Below are positions 19,453-28,332 of a stretch of 64,000 nt of DNA, in pieces. The stretch comes from Fimbriiglobus ruber (GTDB lineage: Bacteria > Planctomycetota > Planctomycetia > Gemmatales > Gemmataceae). The stretch lies in the NCBI RefSeq assembly GCF_002197845.1, contig NZ_NIDE01000001.1, positions 806,001 to 870,000 on the forward strand, read 5' to 3'. The stretch's first letter is position 1; every line of letters starts with the position of its first letter. The translations under genes were made by a program, and so were the position numbers. The notes below the pieces were generated by a model. That model was not told the DNA's origin. It worked only from the letters and a program-made list of their open reading frames with translations, and ran no database searches.

Positions 19453-19615
19453 GACTGCCGAGCCGCGGTGCCTGGGAGCATTTTTTGCATTTACTGCGCT
19501 GAAACCCCTGTTTTGAGAGTGGCGCGTCTCCAAGACTGCCGAGCCGTGGCGCCTTGGGAGCATTTATTGCATTTATTGCGCTGAAACCCCTGTTTTAGGA
19601 CCGGCGGGTCGCCAC
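19453..19615. repeat. Tandem duplication, two ~81-bp units
   Basis: Units 19453-19533 and 19534-19615 both begin GACTGCCGAGCCG, contain GGGAGCATTT.TTGCATTTA and end with GCTGAAACCCCTGTTTT plus a variable GC segment. Similarity is roughly 80-85% by eye. Non-coding. Confidence 0.8.
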
Positions 19616-19649
19616 AGCTATCGAGGCAGTCGGGAGGGGTAAAGTATTT

Positions 19650-19776
19650 TAGGAGTTACGCAGTCGATTCCATAAGCCATTATCCAGTATCGACTTATAG
19701 CAAAATCGCGCCCGGAAGGCAAATGATACAAATCTCGACATAGTAACGACTTGCGGAATCGACTGCGTAACTCCTA
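19650..19776. mobile_element. MITE-like element with target duplication
   Basis: 127 bp with 22-bp perfect terminal inverted repeats (19650-19671 and 19755-19776), starting TAGGAGTTACGCAGTC. Weaker pairing continues another ~13 bp inward. It is flanked by the direct repeat TATTT (19645-19649 and 19777-19781), a 5-bp target-site duplication. No coding capacity, so it depends on a transposase elsewhere. Confidence 0.9.
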
Positions 19777-19807
19777 TATTTGTTACCGAACGCCTTAATA
19801 TCGGGCC

Positions 19808-19870
19808 TACGTGTCCAGGCCGGGCAATTTGGCCAGACTTCTACGGATGATGTCTGTTTCTGCGAATTGC
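19808..19870. repeat. Dispersed repeat, copy 2 (first at 2336-2400)
   Basis: Contains GGCCAGACTTCTAC and GATGTCTGTTTCTGCGAATT, matching 2336-2400. Here it directly adjoins ygiQ-tail copy F. Confidence 0.6.
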
Positions 19871-19882
19871 TACGGCCGTGAA

Positions 19883-20163
19883 CCCGAGCCGCCCTTCTCC
19901 CCCTTCTTCCGTCGCTGCTGCGTCTTCCGCCCCGGCCTGTACCCCGTTTTCGCCGGCCCCGCTCCCCGCTCCCCGGCCTTCTCCCCATTCGCCGGGTTCG
20001 CGACCGTGTGGTAGTGGTCGCCTCGCACGGCCGCGTTCGCTTGCTTCTTCCTGCCTCCAGCGCCTCCTTCGGCGGCTACGCCTCAATGAGCCCCTCGCAC
20101 CCGCCAATCAGGTCCGCCCTGCCTGCCTTGATCAGCGCGTCGCGGACTTCAAAGTAGTTGAAA
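19883..20163 (-). repeat. ygiQ-tail repeat copy F
   Basis: The minus strand carries the 3' two thirds of the tail: [20 protein letters not shown], a frameshifted [58 protein letters not shown]. The left edge corresponds to the intact gene's last codons. The right edge stops at FEV, earlier than in copies B, C and G. Confidence 0.9.
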
Positions 20164-20277
20164 GCGCTGACCGACTTGTCCTCTTGTGACAACTCACTCG
20201 CACAATCCGGTGGGATTGGTCCATAAACGCAACCAATTCTTCTTCCTCCACACTAGCTCTTTCTCTCCACCGGACGC

Positions 20278-20997
20278 TTACGGAACCGATACATTGTGGT
20301 AAACGTCTTGCACGTCGTCGCAATCGTTCAGCATGTTCATGAATTTCTCGAACAAGGCCAGGTCTTCCCCGCTGAGTGTCTTTGTTGTCTGCGGTAAGAA
20401 AGTGATTTCCTGAACTTCCAGGTCAATGCCGGGCAGTGCTTTGAGCAATGCCGTTTTGGCTTTGTAGAACTCGGTAGGCGGGGCGAAGACCGTTATGTCG
20501 CCATCCTTGCTTGCGACCTCTTCGACGGCAACATCCGCGGCGAACATGACATCGAGTACTTTCTCGTCATCGTCGCCCTTGAAAGAAAAAACAGCCAAAT
20601 GATCGAACAACATTGCGACGGATCCGTTGGCGGCCATTTTGGAGCCCGTCTTGGTAAAACAATTGCGAACATCCGTGATGGTCCGTTGATTGTTGTCGGT
20701 CAAGCAATCGATGATGACCATGGCGCCGCCGGGGCCAACCCCCTCATAACGCGCCGATTCCAAATCCTCGCCCCCCGCGCCGGCAGCTTTCTGAATCGCC
20801 TTGTCAATCACATGGCTCGGAACATTGTCCTTCTTGGCTCTTTCGACGATGCTGCGCAGAAGCGGATTGGCATCCGGGTCGGGCACGCCCTTCTTGGCCG
20901 CCATGGACAGTTGTTTGCTGTACTTGGAATAGAGTTTTGAGTTCTGAGCGGCGGTTTTGTAGATCGAGTATTTGCGCTTCTCGAAAATTCTTCCCAC
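20278..20997 (-). CDS. YebC/PmpR-family protein (YeeN subtype)
   Basis: About 239 aa. I prefer the GTG at 20997, which gives GRIFEKRKYSIYKTAAQNSK, the usual N-terminus of planctomycetal members. AGGCAGG lies just upstream of it. An ATG at 21015 is the alternative. The family core is clear: GVPDPDANPLLRSIVERAKK, VPSHVIDKAIQKAAGAGGED, YEGVGPGGAMVIIDCLTDNN, FTKTGSKMAANGSVAMLFDH and the acidic end ALFEKFMNMLNDCDDVQDVY. Family proteins act as transcriptional regulators or as relievers of ribosome stalling. It lies alone between ygiQ-tail copies F and G, an unusual home for a normally core gene. It may be a second, cargo copy (inference). Confidence 0.88.
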   Translation of the reverse strand: MGRIFEKRKYSIYKTAAQNSKLYSKYSKQLSMAAKKGVPDPDANPLLRSIVERAKKDNVPSHVIDKAIQKAAGAGGEDLESARYEGVGPGGAMVIIDCLTDNNQRTITDVRNCFTKTGSKMAANGSVAMLFDHLAVFSFKGDDDEKVLDVMFAADVAVEEVASKDGDITVFAPPTEFYKAKTALLKALPGIDLEVQEITFLPQTTKTLSGEDLALFEKFMNMLNDCDDVQDVYHNVSVP

Positions 20998-21104
20998 AAG
21001 AAGCCTGCCTCTCATTTATTTTAATGGATTCTGGTCTTTGATGGTCTCATTCCATCAACAGGAGTCTTGGTCTCACGCACCGGTGATCGGTTTCACCCGC
21101 GACC

Positions 21105-21501
21105 GGGCTTCTGACGCCGCGACTGGCTCTTACGCCCCGGACGATAGCCCGTTGCCTTCACCGGCCCCGTCCCCCGCTCCCCGGGTTTCTCCCCCTTCGC
21201 CGGGTTCGCGACGGTGTGGTAGTGGTCGCCACGGACGGCCGCATTCGCTTGCTTCTTCCGGGCCTCCAGCGCTTCCTTCGGCGGCTGCGCCTCGATGAGC
21301 CCGTCGCACCCGCCGATCAGGTCCGCCCGGCCCGCCTTGATGAGCGCGTCGCGAACCTCGAAGTAGTTCTCGGGCTTGAGAGAACTGCATCAGTGCCCGC
21401 TGCATCTTGCGGTCGTTCAGACCCTTCGCGATCGCCACCGGCTTCTTCGTGAACGGGTCGATGCCCGTGTAATACATGCAGGTCGCGATGTCTGCTGGCG
21501 C
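21105..21501 (-). repeat. ygiQ-tail repeat copy G (best preserved)
   Basis: Nearly identical to 24200-24567 across its central ~250 bp. The minus strand reads [37 protein letters not shown], then one extra base near 21381 (GAGAGAACT for GAAGAACT) shifts the frame. Homology ends at GCGATGTC (21485-21492); beyond it the sequence is unrelated. It lies 104 bp after the ImmA/IrrE stop. Confidence 0.93.
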
Positions 21502-21604
21502 AGCGAACAAACGGTGAGCATCAGCGCTTTGATAGCGCGGGCCGAGGATAGTCCTCCCACAGCCCGTCTCGTCGAGTCCTGGCCTGCGACCGGGTACGAT
21601 CTGA

Positions 21605-23365
21605 TCAAATGTATTCGTACGCCGGTCGCGTGTGATTTCGCAGGTGTCGCGAGATGGCCACCTTACTCACCTGGAGCGACGCAGAGAGCGTTTCCGCCGC
21701 CTCCTCGGACATCCATGTCCCGTCCGGGTTTTTGAATGACTCGATCGGGGCAAGAAGCTCGACAGCAAAAGCATTGGCCCGCATCTCGATCAGGCGATCG
21801 CTTTCGGCGGCACCGCCCTCGAAGCGTGCGAATCCCCGCATCCGCTTGCGATCGAACAACAAGTGGCACAGTTCGTGCGCGAGGGTGATGCGGCGGCCGC
21901 TCGCGCTCGGATCCTCGGCGTCCGGACTCGCGACGTTGATTGCGATCAGAGGCCCATATTGCGGGGAACCGACGCAGACCGCCAGGATGCGCGGATCGGT
22001 CAGCGACACGTCGCACACCTCGATGCCCATACTCTTGACGATGTCTTCGATGTCGAAGTAGCCGGTTTCCTGCTGGCCGAACTCCGCCCGAACCTGCCGC
22101 GCGAGGTGGTAGCCGGACTCCCACGGCTCGCGGAGGTCAATGTGCGCGTCCATGCCCTTAGCGAGCGTGCGCAGGGTCTGGAATCGGCTGCCGGTGTTCG
22201 GCTGCAATCTGTCCAGCACCGCTACAAGGTCGTCGAGCGAAAGGGTGCTCCCCTGAGCGCTTCGGAGCAGGCCGACCACCGGGTGCAGCGCGGTCCCGGT
22301 TCGCGCCAGGTCGCGGGCATCCTCGGAGCCGAAGTGGCGATCGACCAGCCACTGATCCGTCACGTTTTCAATCGTCGAGCGGGCCGCGCGAAATCCTTCT
22401 TCGGAATCCGGCTCAGTCATCCGCTTCTTGAACTTGGGTTCGACCTTGACGCTCCCGAAGCGACTCGCAACAAGCTGGCGGAGAGCAGGAATCGCGAACC
22501 GGGCGTCTGTGCTTTGCATCCCCGGGAAGATCAGGAACAACTTCTCTTCTGACGGCGAATCGTCCCACGAGAAGACCACCTCGTCCCCTTGTCGTTCCAG
22601 AAAGATGTTCGGCAGTTCGGGATCGGCCGCCCGGAAGGCGTGCCGCTGCCACCACGCCTCCAGATCGCCGCGGGCGTCCGGATTCGCTTCGCTGAATGCG
22701 TACTTGTAGGCCAAGCAGGCGGAAACCCCCCGGCGGTCCCGGAGGGACTTCGGTCGTGGGTGTTTCCCGTATGCAACAGCGTCCCAATTCTTGGCGAGCC
22801 AACCGCACAGGCGATCAAGTTGGTCCAGCGGCAGCGAGTCGCCCCGGATGTCGTCCCCCTTCGTCTTCCACAGCGTGAGCTGCTTGCGGCCCGACAGAAT
22901 GAACCACTTGTCGGCCTCAACCGTGATCTGAAAGCCGCCTTGCTCGCACAACTCATATTTGTTGACGACCGGCTTCGGCGTTGGCGTCGGCACATCGACG
23001 TCGGCAAAGGCCGCCGCGTGTTGTTGCGCCTCTTGGTCGGTCCAGTCGTGCGCGAGCCAGCCGTCGAGGATCGTGACCAGCCGGGTGGCCATTTCCGCAG
23101 AGGGCCGCAGCGGCAGATGCAAGACCAAGGCAGGTCGTGCTTGGTCGCCTGCGTCGTGCCAGAGAGTCCACCGCGATCGTGCGGTTTCCCGGTTCGCGGG
23201 AGCCTTGAATACTGGCCGGAAGGCGACGAACCGGTTTCCGGAAACGTTCCGCCACTCCACGATCCCCATACCGCGCTGGGTGGGCTCCGGCAGGGCCTTT
23301 CCGACCTCCTCCGCGAACAGAGTGACAGCGGCCGGCCACGTCACTTTGGGGTCGAGGTCAGTCAT
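21605..23365 (-). CDS. ImmA/IrrE-type metallopeptidase, large
   Basis: 586 aa. The C-terminal third is an ImmA/IrrE zinc peptidase: RRITLAHELCHLLFDRKR (HExxH at about 493-497), then LIEMRANAFAVELLAP, whose Glu is the third ligand, and a helical end with SLQVSKVAISRHLRN. The N-terminal ~400 residues are unlike the small ImmA proteins: a domain with VEWRNVSGNRFVAFRPVF, a second with VEADKWFILSGRKQLTLWK, and a DWLVDRHFG-like segment. ImmA/IrrE proteases cleave repressors or antitoxins. The upstream gene overlaps by 8 bp and encodes a probable ADP-ribosyltransferase, so this looks like a toxin or defence pair. Confidence 0.87.
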   Translation of the reverse strand: MTDLDPKVTWPAAVTLFAEEVGKALPEPTQRGMGIVEWRNVSGNRFVAFRPVFKAPANRETARSRWTLWHDAGDQARPALVLHLPLRPSAEMATRLVTILDGWLAHDWTDQEAQQHAAAFADVDVPTPTPKPVVNKYELCEQGGFQITVEADKWFILSGRKQLTLWKTKGDDIRGDSLPLDQLDRLCGWLAKNWDAVAYGKHPRPKSLRDRRGVSACLAYKYAFSEANPDARGDLEAWWQRHAFRAADPELPNIFLERQGDEVVFSWDDSPSEEKLFLIFPGMQSTDARFAIPALRQLVASRFGSVKVEPKFKKRMTEPDSEEGFRAARSTIENVTDQWLVDRHFGSEDARDLARTGTALHPVVGLLRSAQGSTLSLDDLVAVLDRLQPNTGSRFQTLRTLAKGMDAHIDLREPWESGYHLARQVRAEFGQQETGYFDIEDIVKSMGIEVCDVSLTDPRILAVCVGSPQYGPLIAINVASPDAEDPSASGRRITLAHELCHLLFDRKRMRGFARFEGGAAESDRLIEMRANAFAVELLAPIESFKNPDGTWMSEEAAETLSASLQVSKVAISRHLRNHTRPAYEYI

Positions 23366-23780
23366 ATCCTACCTCCTCTTCGAGGCCGTCCGAGAGTTCG
23401 ACATCGTCAACGGTTCCTTCGATGAGAACCTCATCCTCGTTCTCAAAGCCGCAGCTAAAGCAACGATTCGTGAGTGATTCTACCCATACCCTGAAAACGA
23501 CGACCTCTCCGGCTGCGTCAGCTTTGTCACGTGCTTCTGCCCCAAACATCTCGGCCGTTTCCCGGTTCGTACTCCAAGCCGTGTAGGCCGTTTCCGTGTC
23601 GTTGAGTTTACTATGACGTTCACGCCATTTGCGCTCCCGGTTGTACGGCTCTCGCGGTTCGATGTAATCCGTGTCCTTCGTCCAGAGATTGTCGTGCGGA
23701 AGGAACATGCCCCGGAAGAGCCACTTGCAGTCCTCTTCGAGTAGATCCTCCGGGAATACCTCATCATCGTCACCGTCCAT
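23358..23780 (-). CDS. Probable ADP-ribosyltransferase-fold protein (toxin candidate)
   Basis: 140 aa, very acidic at both ends (MDGDDDEVFPEDLLEED). I see a possible R-S-E ADP-ribosyltransferase signature. Arg is in CKWLFRGMF, the S-T pair in YTAWSTNRETAEMFG, and a late acidic motif is in ENEDEVLIEGTVDDVEL. Spacing fits the fold, but the catalytic E-x-E is not exact. It would transfer ADP-ribose from NAD. It is the first gene of a pair, overlapping the ImmA/IrrE peptidase by 8 bp. The assignment is by motif only; a structural prediction would settle it. Confidence 0.6.
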   Translation of the reverse strand: MDGDDDEVFPEDLLEEDCKWLFRGMFLPHDNLWTKDTDYIEPREPYNRERKWRERHSKLNDTETAYTAWSTNRETAEMFGAEARDKADAAGEVVVFRVWVESLTNRCFSCGFENEDEVLIEGTVDDVELSDGLEEEVGYD

Positions 23781-23865
23781 GAGGTGGGGCTCGCTAGGGG
23801 TCAGCCAACACGTTTATTGTCCTAAACCGCCCCAGGTTACGTCAAGTCAACTTAAAAGAACCGTT
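23781..23865. other. Spacer upstream of the ART/ImmA pair
   Basis: Short non-coding stretch between the pair's start and ygiQ-tail copy H; it should hold the pair's promoter. No clear box was recognised. Confidence 0.35.
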
Positions 23866-23990
23866 CACGGTTTGTGCCGCCGTTTCTGCGTGTTGCGGCA
23901 GAGTCGGTCCCCTGACCTCGGCGGTTCAGACCCGCGCTTACCGGGTTTCTCCCACTCCGCGGGGTTTGCCACCGTGTGGTAGTGGTCGTC
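23866..23990 (-). repeat. ygiQ-tail repeat copy H (short)
   Basis: The minus strand reads [40 protein letters not shown], equal to [19 protein letters not shown]...[12 protein letters not shown] of the intact gene with decay. Only the last ~40 codons remain. It lies only ~160 bp from the intact ygiQ stop, forming an almost empty module. Confidence 0.85.
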
Positions 23991-24147
23991 CAAGAGGATC
24001 TCGATCGCCTGCCGGCGCTTGGCCTCAATCGTCCGTCCGAACGGCGGCACGCCTACTTCCGTCACCTCGATCGGCGTTGTCCTCTGCCGGCCGATGCGCG
24101 GAGAGCCGAACGAGTTCAAGCACTCCGGTGTCGAGGCGAACCGTTCG

Positions 24148-26301
24148 CTAAGGCGGGCCAGAGCCGCCCTTCCCCTTCTTCTTCCCGTCCTGTCGTCGCT
24201 GAGTCTTCCGCCCCGGCCGATAGCCGGTTGCCTTCGCCGGCCCGGCCCCCCGTTCCCCCGGCTTTTCCCCCTTCGCCGGGTTCGCCACCGTGTGGTAGTG
24301 GTCGCCACGGACGGCCGCATTCGCTTGCTTCTTCCGGGCCTCCAGCGCTTCCTTCGGCGGCTGCGCCTCGATGAGCCCGTCGCACCCGCCGATCAGGTCC
24401 GCCCGGCCCGCTTTGATGAGCGCGTCGCGGACCTCGAAGTAGTTCTCGGGCTTGAAGAACTGCATCAGTGCCCGCTGCATCTTCCGGTCGTTCAATCCCT
24501 TCGCGATCGCCACCGGCTTCTTCGTGAACGGGTCGATGCCCGTGTAATACATGCACGTCGCGATGTCGAACGGGGCGGGGATGAAGTCCTGCACCTGATC
24601 GGGCCGGTAGCCGTTCCGCTTCAAATAAAGCGCAAGGTCGATCATCGCGGGCAGGTCCGAGCCCGGGTGGCTGGCGATGAAGTAGGGGACGATCTGCTGC
24701 CGCGGTTTGCCCGCGGCGACGGACGCCGACTGGTACTGCCGGGCGAACACGCCGAAGTTGTCCACGTTCGGCTTCTTCATCAGGTCCAGAACCTTCGGGC
24801 TGGTATGCTCCGGGGCCACTTTCAAGCGCCCGCCGACGTGGTGGGCAGCCAGCTCCTTCACGTACTCCGGCGAGAGCTGCGCCAGGTCCATGCGAATGCC
24901 GGACGCGACGAAGACCTTTCGTATGCCCGGGGTCTCACGGACGTCTTTCATCAACCCGATCAGGGGGCCGTGGTGGGTGCCGAGAAGCTTGCAGATGCCG
25001 GGGTAGACGCACGACAGCCGCTTGCACTTCGCCTCGATCTCCGGCTTCGTGCAGCGCATCGTGTACATGTTCGCGGTCGCGCCGCCGATGTCGCTGATGA
25101 CGCCCTTGAACTCGGGGTCGGCCGCGAGCTTCTTCACTTCCTTCAAAACGGATTCGTGCGATCGGCTCTGGATGACCCGGCCCTGGTGGGCGGTGATCGA
25201 GCAGAACGTACAGCCGCCGAAACAGCCCCGCATGATCGTAACCGAGTCCTTGATCATCTCATGGGCGGGGACGGGTTCGCGGTAGCTCGGGTGCGGCCGA
25301 CGGGTGTACGGCAGATCATAGAACTGGTCCATCTCCGCCTGGGTCAGCGGGACGACGGGAGGATTCTGGACGATCGCCTGCCGGCCGTGGTATTGCACCA
25401 GCGTCGCGGCGTTGAACGGGTTCGTGTGCGAGTGGATGAATCGCGTGGCTTCCGCGAACGCCATCTTGTCCGCTTTGACTTCTTCAAACGACGGAATGAC
25501 AATGACTTCCGGCAGCCACGGGCGGCCCCGTTTAGGTGTCGCGTGGCTTTCGGGCGGCGGGGGCACTTGCGGCAGGATGGTCGGTAGCACGACTGCCGCA
25601 TCATCCGGCGGGGGCGACTCGCTCGCGCCCAGGGCGTACGCGAGCCCACGCATGTCTCTCAGGTCACGCACCGTTTCCCCGGCCGCCAACCGCCGGGCGA
25701 TCTCCACGACCGTCTTCTCGCCCATGCCGTAGGCGACCAGATCCGCCTTCGAGTCCAGGAGGATCGACCGCTTCACCGTGTCGGACCAGTAATCGTAATG
25801 GGCCAGACGCCGGAGCGAAGCCTCGACGCCGCCCGCGACCACCGGGACGCCCGGGAATGCTTCGCGGCATCGCTGGGAGTAAACAAGGGTCGCGCGGTCG
25901 GGCCGCAGGCCGATGCGGCCGCCCGGGGAGTAAGCGTCGTCGTTGCGTACCTTTTTGCTAGCGGTGTAATGATTGATTAACGAATCCATGTTTCCCGCGC
26001 TAACCGCGAAGAACAGCCGCGGACGGCCGAACTGTCGCCACGGATCGCACGATGTCCAGCTGGGCTGACTCAGAATGGCGACCCGGAACCCGGCCTGCTC
26101 CAGCGAGCGGTGCAGGATCGCCATGGCAAAGCTGGGGTGGTCGACGTAGGCGTCGCCGGTCACAAACACTACGTCCACAGCATCCCACCCACGAGCCGCC
26201 ATCTCGCTCGCCGTCATCGGCGCGAACGGAGCCGCGTACCGCTCGGTCCAGAGCGGCAGCGACAATCGCGTGCGGTCGGGGCGAGAACTCGTCGAAGTCA
26301 T
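24148..26301 (-). CDS. ygiQ: YgiQ-family radical SAM protein (UPF0313), intact
   Basis: 717 aa, close to the ~740 aa of the E. coli protein. N-terminal B12-binding-like part: [20 protein letters not shown]. The radical-SAM cluster [10 protein letters not shown] (CxxxCxxC) lies at about residues 357-367, then GAGTANMYTM-like ([13 protein letters not shown]). The C-terminal DUF3362 domain is residues 579-717: [60 protein letters not shown] and a basic tail. The substrate of this enzyme family is unknown. It is the only complete copy. Its last ~140 codons (24150-24567) are the source or parent of eight decayed copies, all on its 3' side in the same orientation. Confidence 0.93.
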   Translation of the reverse strand: MTSTSSRPDRTRLSLPLWTERYAAPFAPMTASEMAARGWDAVDVVFVTGDAYVDHPSFAMAILHRSLEQAGFRVAILSQPSWTSCDPWRQFGRPRLFFAVSAGNMDSLINHYTASKKVRNDDAYSPGGRIGLRPDRATLVYSQRCREAFPGVPVVAGGVEASLRRLAHYDYWSDTVKRSILLDSKADLVAYGMGEKTVVEIARRLAAGETVRDLRDMRGLAYALGASESPPPDDAAVVLPTILPQVPPPPESHATPKRGRPWLPEVIVIPSFEEVKADKMAFAEATRFIHSHTNPFNAATLVQYHGRQAIVQNPPVVPLTQAEMDQFYDLPYTRRPHPSYREPVPAHEMIKDSVTIMRGCFGGCTFCSITAHQGRVIQSRSHESVLKEVKKLAADPEFKGVISDIGGATANMYTMRCTKPEIEAKCKRLSCVYPGICKLLGTHHGPLIGLMKDVRETPGIRKVFVASGIRMDLAQLSPEYVKELAAHHVGGRLKVAPEHTSPKVLDLMKKPNVDNFGVFARQYQSASVAAGKPRQQIVPYFIASHPGSDLPAMIDLALYLKRNGYRPDQVQDFIPAPFDIATCMYYTGIDPFTKKPVAIAKGLNDRKMQRALMQFFKPENYFEVRDALIKAGRADLIGGCDGLIEAQPPKEALEARKKQANAAVRGDHYHTVANPAKGEKPGERGAGPAKATGYRPGRKTQRRQDGKKKGKGGSGPP

Positions 26302-26612
26302 GAGGCGACCGCTTGAATACTGGAACAGAGTTTGCCTATGGGTAATTGTATCTCGTGAAGTGACGACGCCTCCAGTTCCGGTTCACGTTTCAGGATAAAC
26401 CATTCCGGCCAGGACGCCCGGTTCCGGTTCGCTCAGATTTGCCATAATCGGAAGATTAGGTAAATTCGGAAGCTGGTGCCATCTTTTTCGGTTGTAACGA
26501 GAAATTAGGCTATTCAGAAAATGCGAAACGCATTACGTTGGGGCTAATTGAATCGACGGATCGATTCGGGACTGCGCCGTCCTTGCGCGACGCCCCCAAG
26601 GGAGGCACATTG
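26302..26612. other. Divergent intergenic region, no gene recognised
   Basis: Lies between the divergent ygiQ and PEP-CTERM protein genes and should carry both promoters. I see AT-rich stretches near 26450-26520 but no convincing box pair. Confidence 0.4.
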
Positions 26613-27836
26613 ATGAGCCGCAAAGTGTTGTCAGCAAACCGCTTCCTCGTTTTAATCGCTGTTGCCACCGTATCAACGGTGTGCAACTCGCGGTCCCTTC
26701 TCGCACAGGATCAACCTGCGAGCGTTGTTTTGCGTTACAAAGAGCTGAGTGATAGGCAGCTATTTAAATTCAAAATCCCGAACCAAAAAAATCAGACCAA
26801 GCCGGTCGGAGATATGAACTTCGAATATCCGGAAGGTGCGATACCGAATGCCGGGATCGATCCGAATCAAAAAGCGTTTTGCATGGAACCTTTGCTGCCC
26901 ATCTATGCGGGCCGCAATTACGAATTTCACGTCGACGCCCTGAACCGCCCACAATCCTTCGGCCTTCCGGACGATGAGGACGGGAAAAAGAGCGCCGATT
27001 TGCGAACGACCTATTTGAGAGAGCTGTACGGGCGATTCTATTCGGACGTGATCGCGAACCCCGAAGCCGCGGCAGCGGCCTTCCAAATTGCGGTCTGGAA
27101 AATCACTCAGGAACAAGAGATTCCCGAGGGTCCGAACCCGTTCAACCTCTTTACCGGCAGCTTCCAGGCGGACTACGCGAACGAGGCCGCGTCTCCGCAG
27201 CACGTCCAGCAGGCCCAACAATACTTGCAAGCGTTGATCGGCAACGACATTCCGTTCACGGAAAACGTAGCCTATACCGGCATGGAGTTGGTCAAACTCA
27301 CAGGTGTGCCGACCACCTTCGGCCCGGCGGTGAACCAACTGTTTACGCCGCAATCGCAGCTGATCCTTCGCAACATCCCCGGCTTCGTGCCGACGAGCGG
27401 CTCGGGGATCGGGACGTTCGCACCGATCGGTCCGAATTTCTCCGGTCCGGGCATTGGAGGTTTCGGCGGTGGCGGTGGTGGATTCGGCTCCAGCCCTGTC
27501 AGTGGCTTCGTTGGTGGCGGATTCGGCGGCGGTGGGGGCGGATCTACCGGGTCTGGTGGTAGCGGATCTTCGGGCACTTCGCCGGGCGGTGGTACCTCCG
27601 GTTCTGGTGCGCCCGGTGGAACTGCACCAGAGGGTGGAGGAGGCGGTGGTGGTGGAGGTGGAGGTGGTGGTGGAGGCGGAGGCGGAGGGGGTGGCGGTGG
27701 TGGTGGAGGGGGTGGCGGAGGCGGAGGGGGTGGAGGTGGACCACCGCCCCTACCGGCACCGCAAGCCATTCTCCTGCTTGGTCTAGGCTTCGCGGTGGTT
27801 GGTCTGAAACGACTCCGCCAAAAGAAAGTCGGGTAG
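26613..27836 (+). CDS. Surface protein: thioester domain, 36-Gly stretch, PEP-CTERM-like anchor
   Basis: 407 aa from ATG at 26613, with GGGAGG upstream. Signal peptide is at 1-31. Residues about 85-200 resemble a Cys-Gln thioester domain: Cys90 in QKAFCMEPLLPIY and Gln158 in AAAFQIAVWKITQ. In gram-positive pili and adhesins such residues form an internal thioester that bonds covalently to host or surface amines. From about 265 the chain is Gly/Ser-rich, with 36 consecutive Gly codons (27633-27740, mixed GGT/GGA/GGC). The end is PLPAPQAILLLGLGFAVVGL followed by KRLRQKK, a PEP-CTERM-type sorting signal for exosortase. A terminator follows at 27886. Domain calls are from motifs only. Confidence 0.82.
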   Translation: MSRKVLSANRFLVLIAVATVSTVCNSRSLLAQDQPASVVLRYKELSDRQLFKFKIPNQKNQTKPVGDMNFEYPEGAIPNAGIDPNQKAFCMEPLLPIYAGRNYEFHVDALNRPQSFGLPDDEDGKKSADLRTTYLRELYGRFYSDVIANPEAAAAAFQIAVWKITQEQEIPEGPNPFNLFTGSFQADYANEAASPQHVQQAQQYLQALIGNDIPFTENVAYTGMELVKLTGVPTTFGPAVNQLFTPQSQLILRNIPGFVPTSGSGIGTFAPIGPNFSGPGIGGFGGGGGGFGSSPVSGFVGGGFGGGGGGSTGSGGSGSSGTSPGGGTSGSGAPGGTAPEGGGGGGGGGGGGGGGGGGGGGGGGGGGGGGGGGGGGPPPLPAPQAILLLGLGFAVVGLKRLRQKKVG

Positions 27837-27885
27837 TCTGACCGGAGGCTCGATCGGTAAGTAAGATCGAATCACTAGAGTGCGC

Positions 27886-27920
27886 AAGGCCGGCATGATA
27901 CGATGCCGGCCTTGTCATTT
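27886..27920 (+). terminator. Rho-independent terminator
   Basis: An 11-bp perfect stem AAGGCCGGCAT/ATGCCGGCCTT with a 6-nt loop (27897-27902), then GTCATTTT. Ends the PEP-CTERM protein transcript. Confidence 0.85.
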
Positions 27921-27954
27921 TATGAGTTAGCTGCTCAATTAAGGGGATAATCGC

Positions 27955-28224
27955 ATGGGGAAGAAAACGTCCTGCCAGGTCACTCGCGAACAATTTCGTA
28001 AGGGAGCCAAGGCCGTTACCGTTGTCATCAACGGCATCCCACAAATCGCGGAAGTGAAAGAATTCGCCACGGGTTCGCTCGGCTGGTATCTGAACGGAAA
28101 GACGATGATCGAAATCGACGGCACGCCCGTCTCCGTCCAAATCGGTCTGAACCTGACCATCGTTGGGAGCAAGGATCTGCCAGCCGACGCCGCGCAGGGG
28201 CCGGCGCAGACCGGGGAAGCGTAA
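27955..28224 (+). CDS. Small conserved planctomycetal protein of unknown function
   Basis: 89 aa, ATG preceded by AAGGGGATAATCGC. Sequence features: a basic N-terminal half (REQFRKGAKAVTVVINGIPQ), FATGSLGWYLNGKTMIEIDG and a beta-rich end LTIVGSKDLPAD. No signal peptide or known domain. Its composition and codon use match the neighbours. The repeated hydrophobic-polar alternation suggests a small beta-fold. Confidence 0.75.
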   Translation: MGKKTSCQVTREQFRKGAKAVTVVINGIPQIAEVKEFATGSLGWYLNGKTMIEIDGTPVSVQIGLNLTIVGSKDLPADAAQGPAQTGEA

Positions 28225-28332
28225 CGCACATCCGCGACCGGAATCGCTGTTGAACTCCGAAGCACTTTCAAAATCGGGCATGATGCGGCGTCGCCCGTCG
28301 TCGTCAGCTGTTCATCAAGATTGGAGGGCTCC

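Noticed and set aside
19372..19798. A 13-bp inverted match TTAAGGCGTTCGG at 19372-19384 and 19786-19798
   Set aside because: One copy is inside coding sequence and the length is too short to claim an element.
24116..24556. A second open frame across the ygiQ tail ([19 protein letters not shown]) that is partly open in several tail copies
   Set aside because: It is Arg/Gly/Ala-rich and open because of high GC; its conservation follows that of the YgiQ frame.
24019..25587. A 522-codon plus-strand frame antisense to ygiQ
   Set aside because: ygiQ has complete family motifs on the other strand; the antisense frame shows only shadow composition.
27272..27769. A polyproline-rich minus-strand frame
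   Set aside because: It is the antisense of the glycine run in the PEP-CTERM protein, which has a signal peptide and sorting signal.
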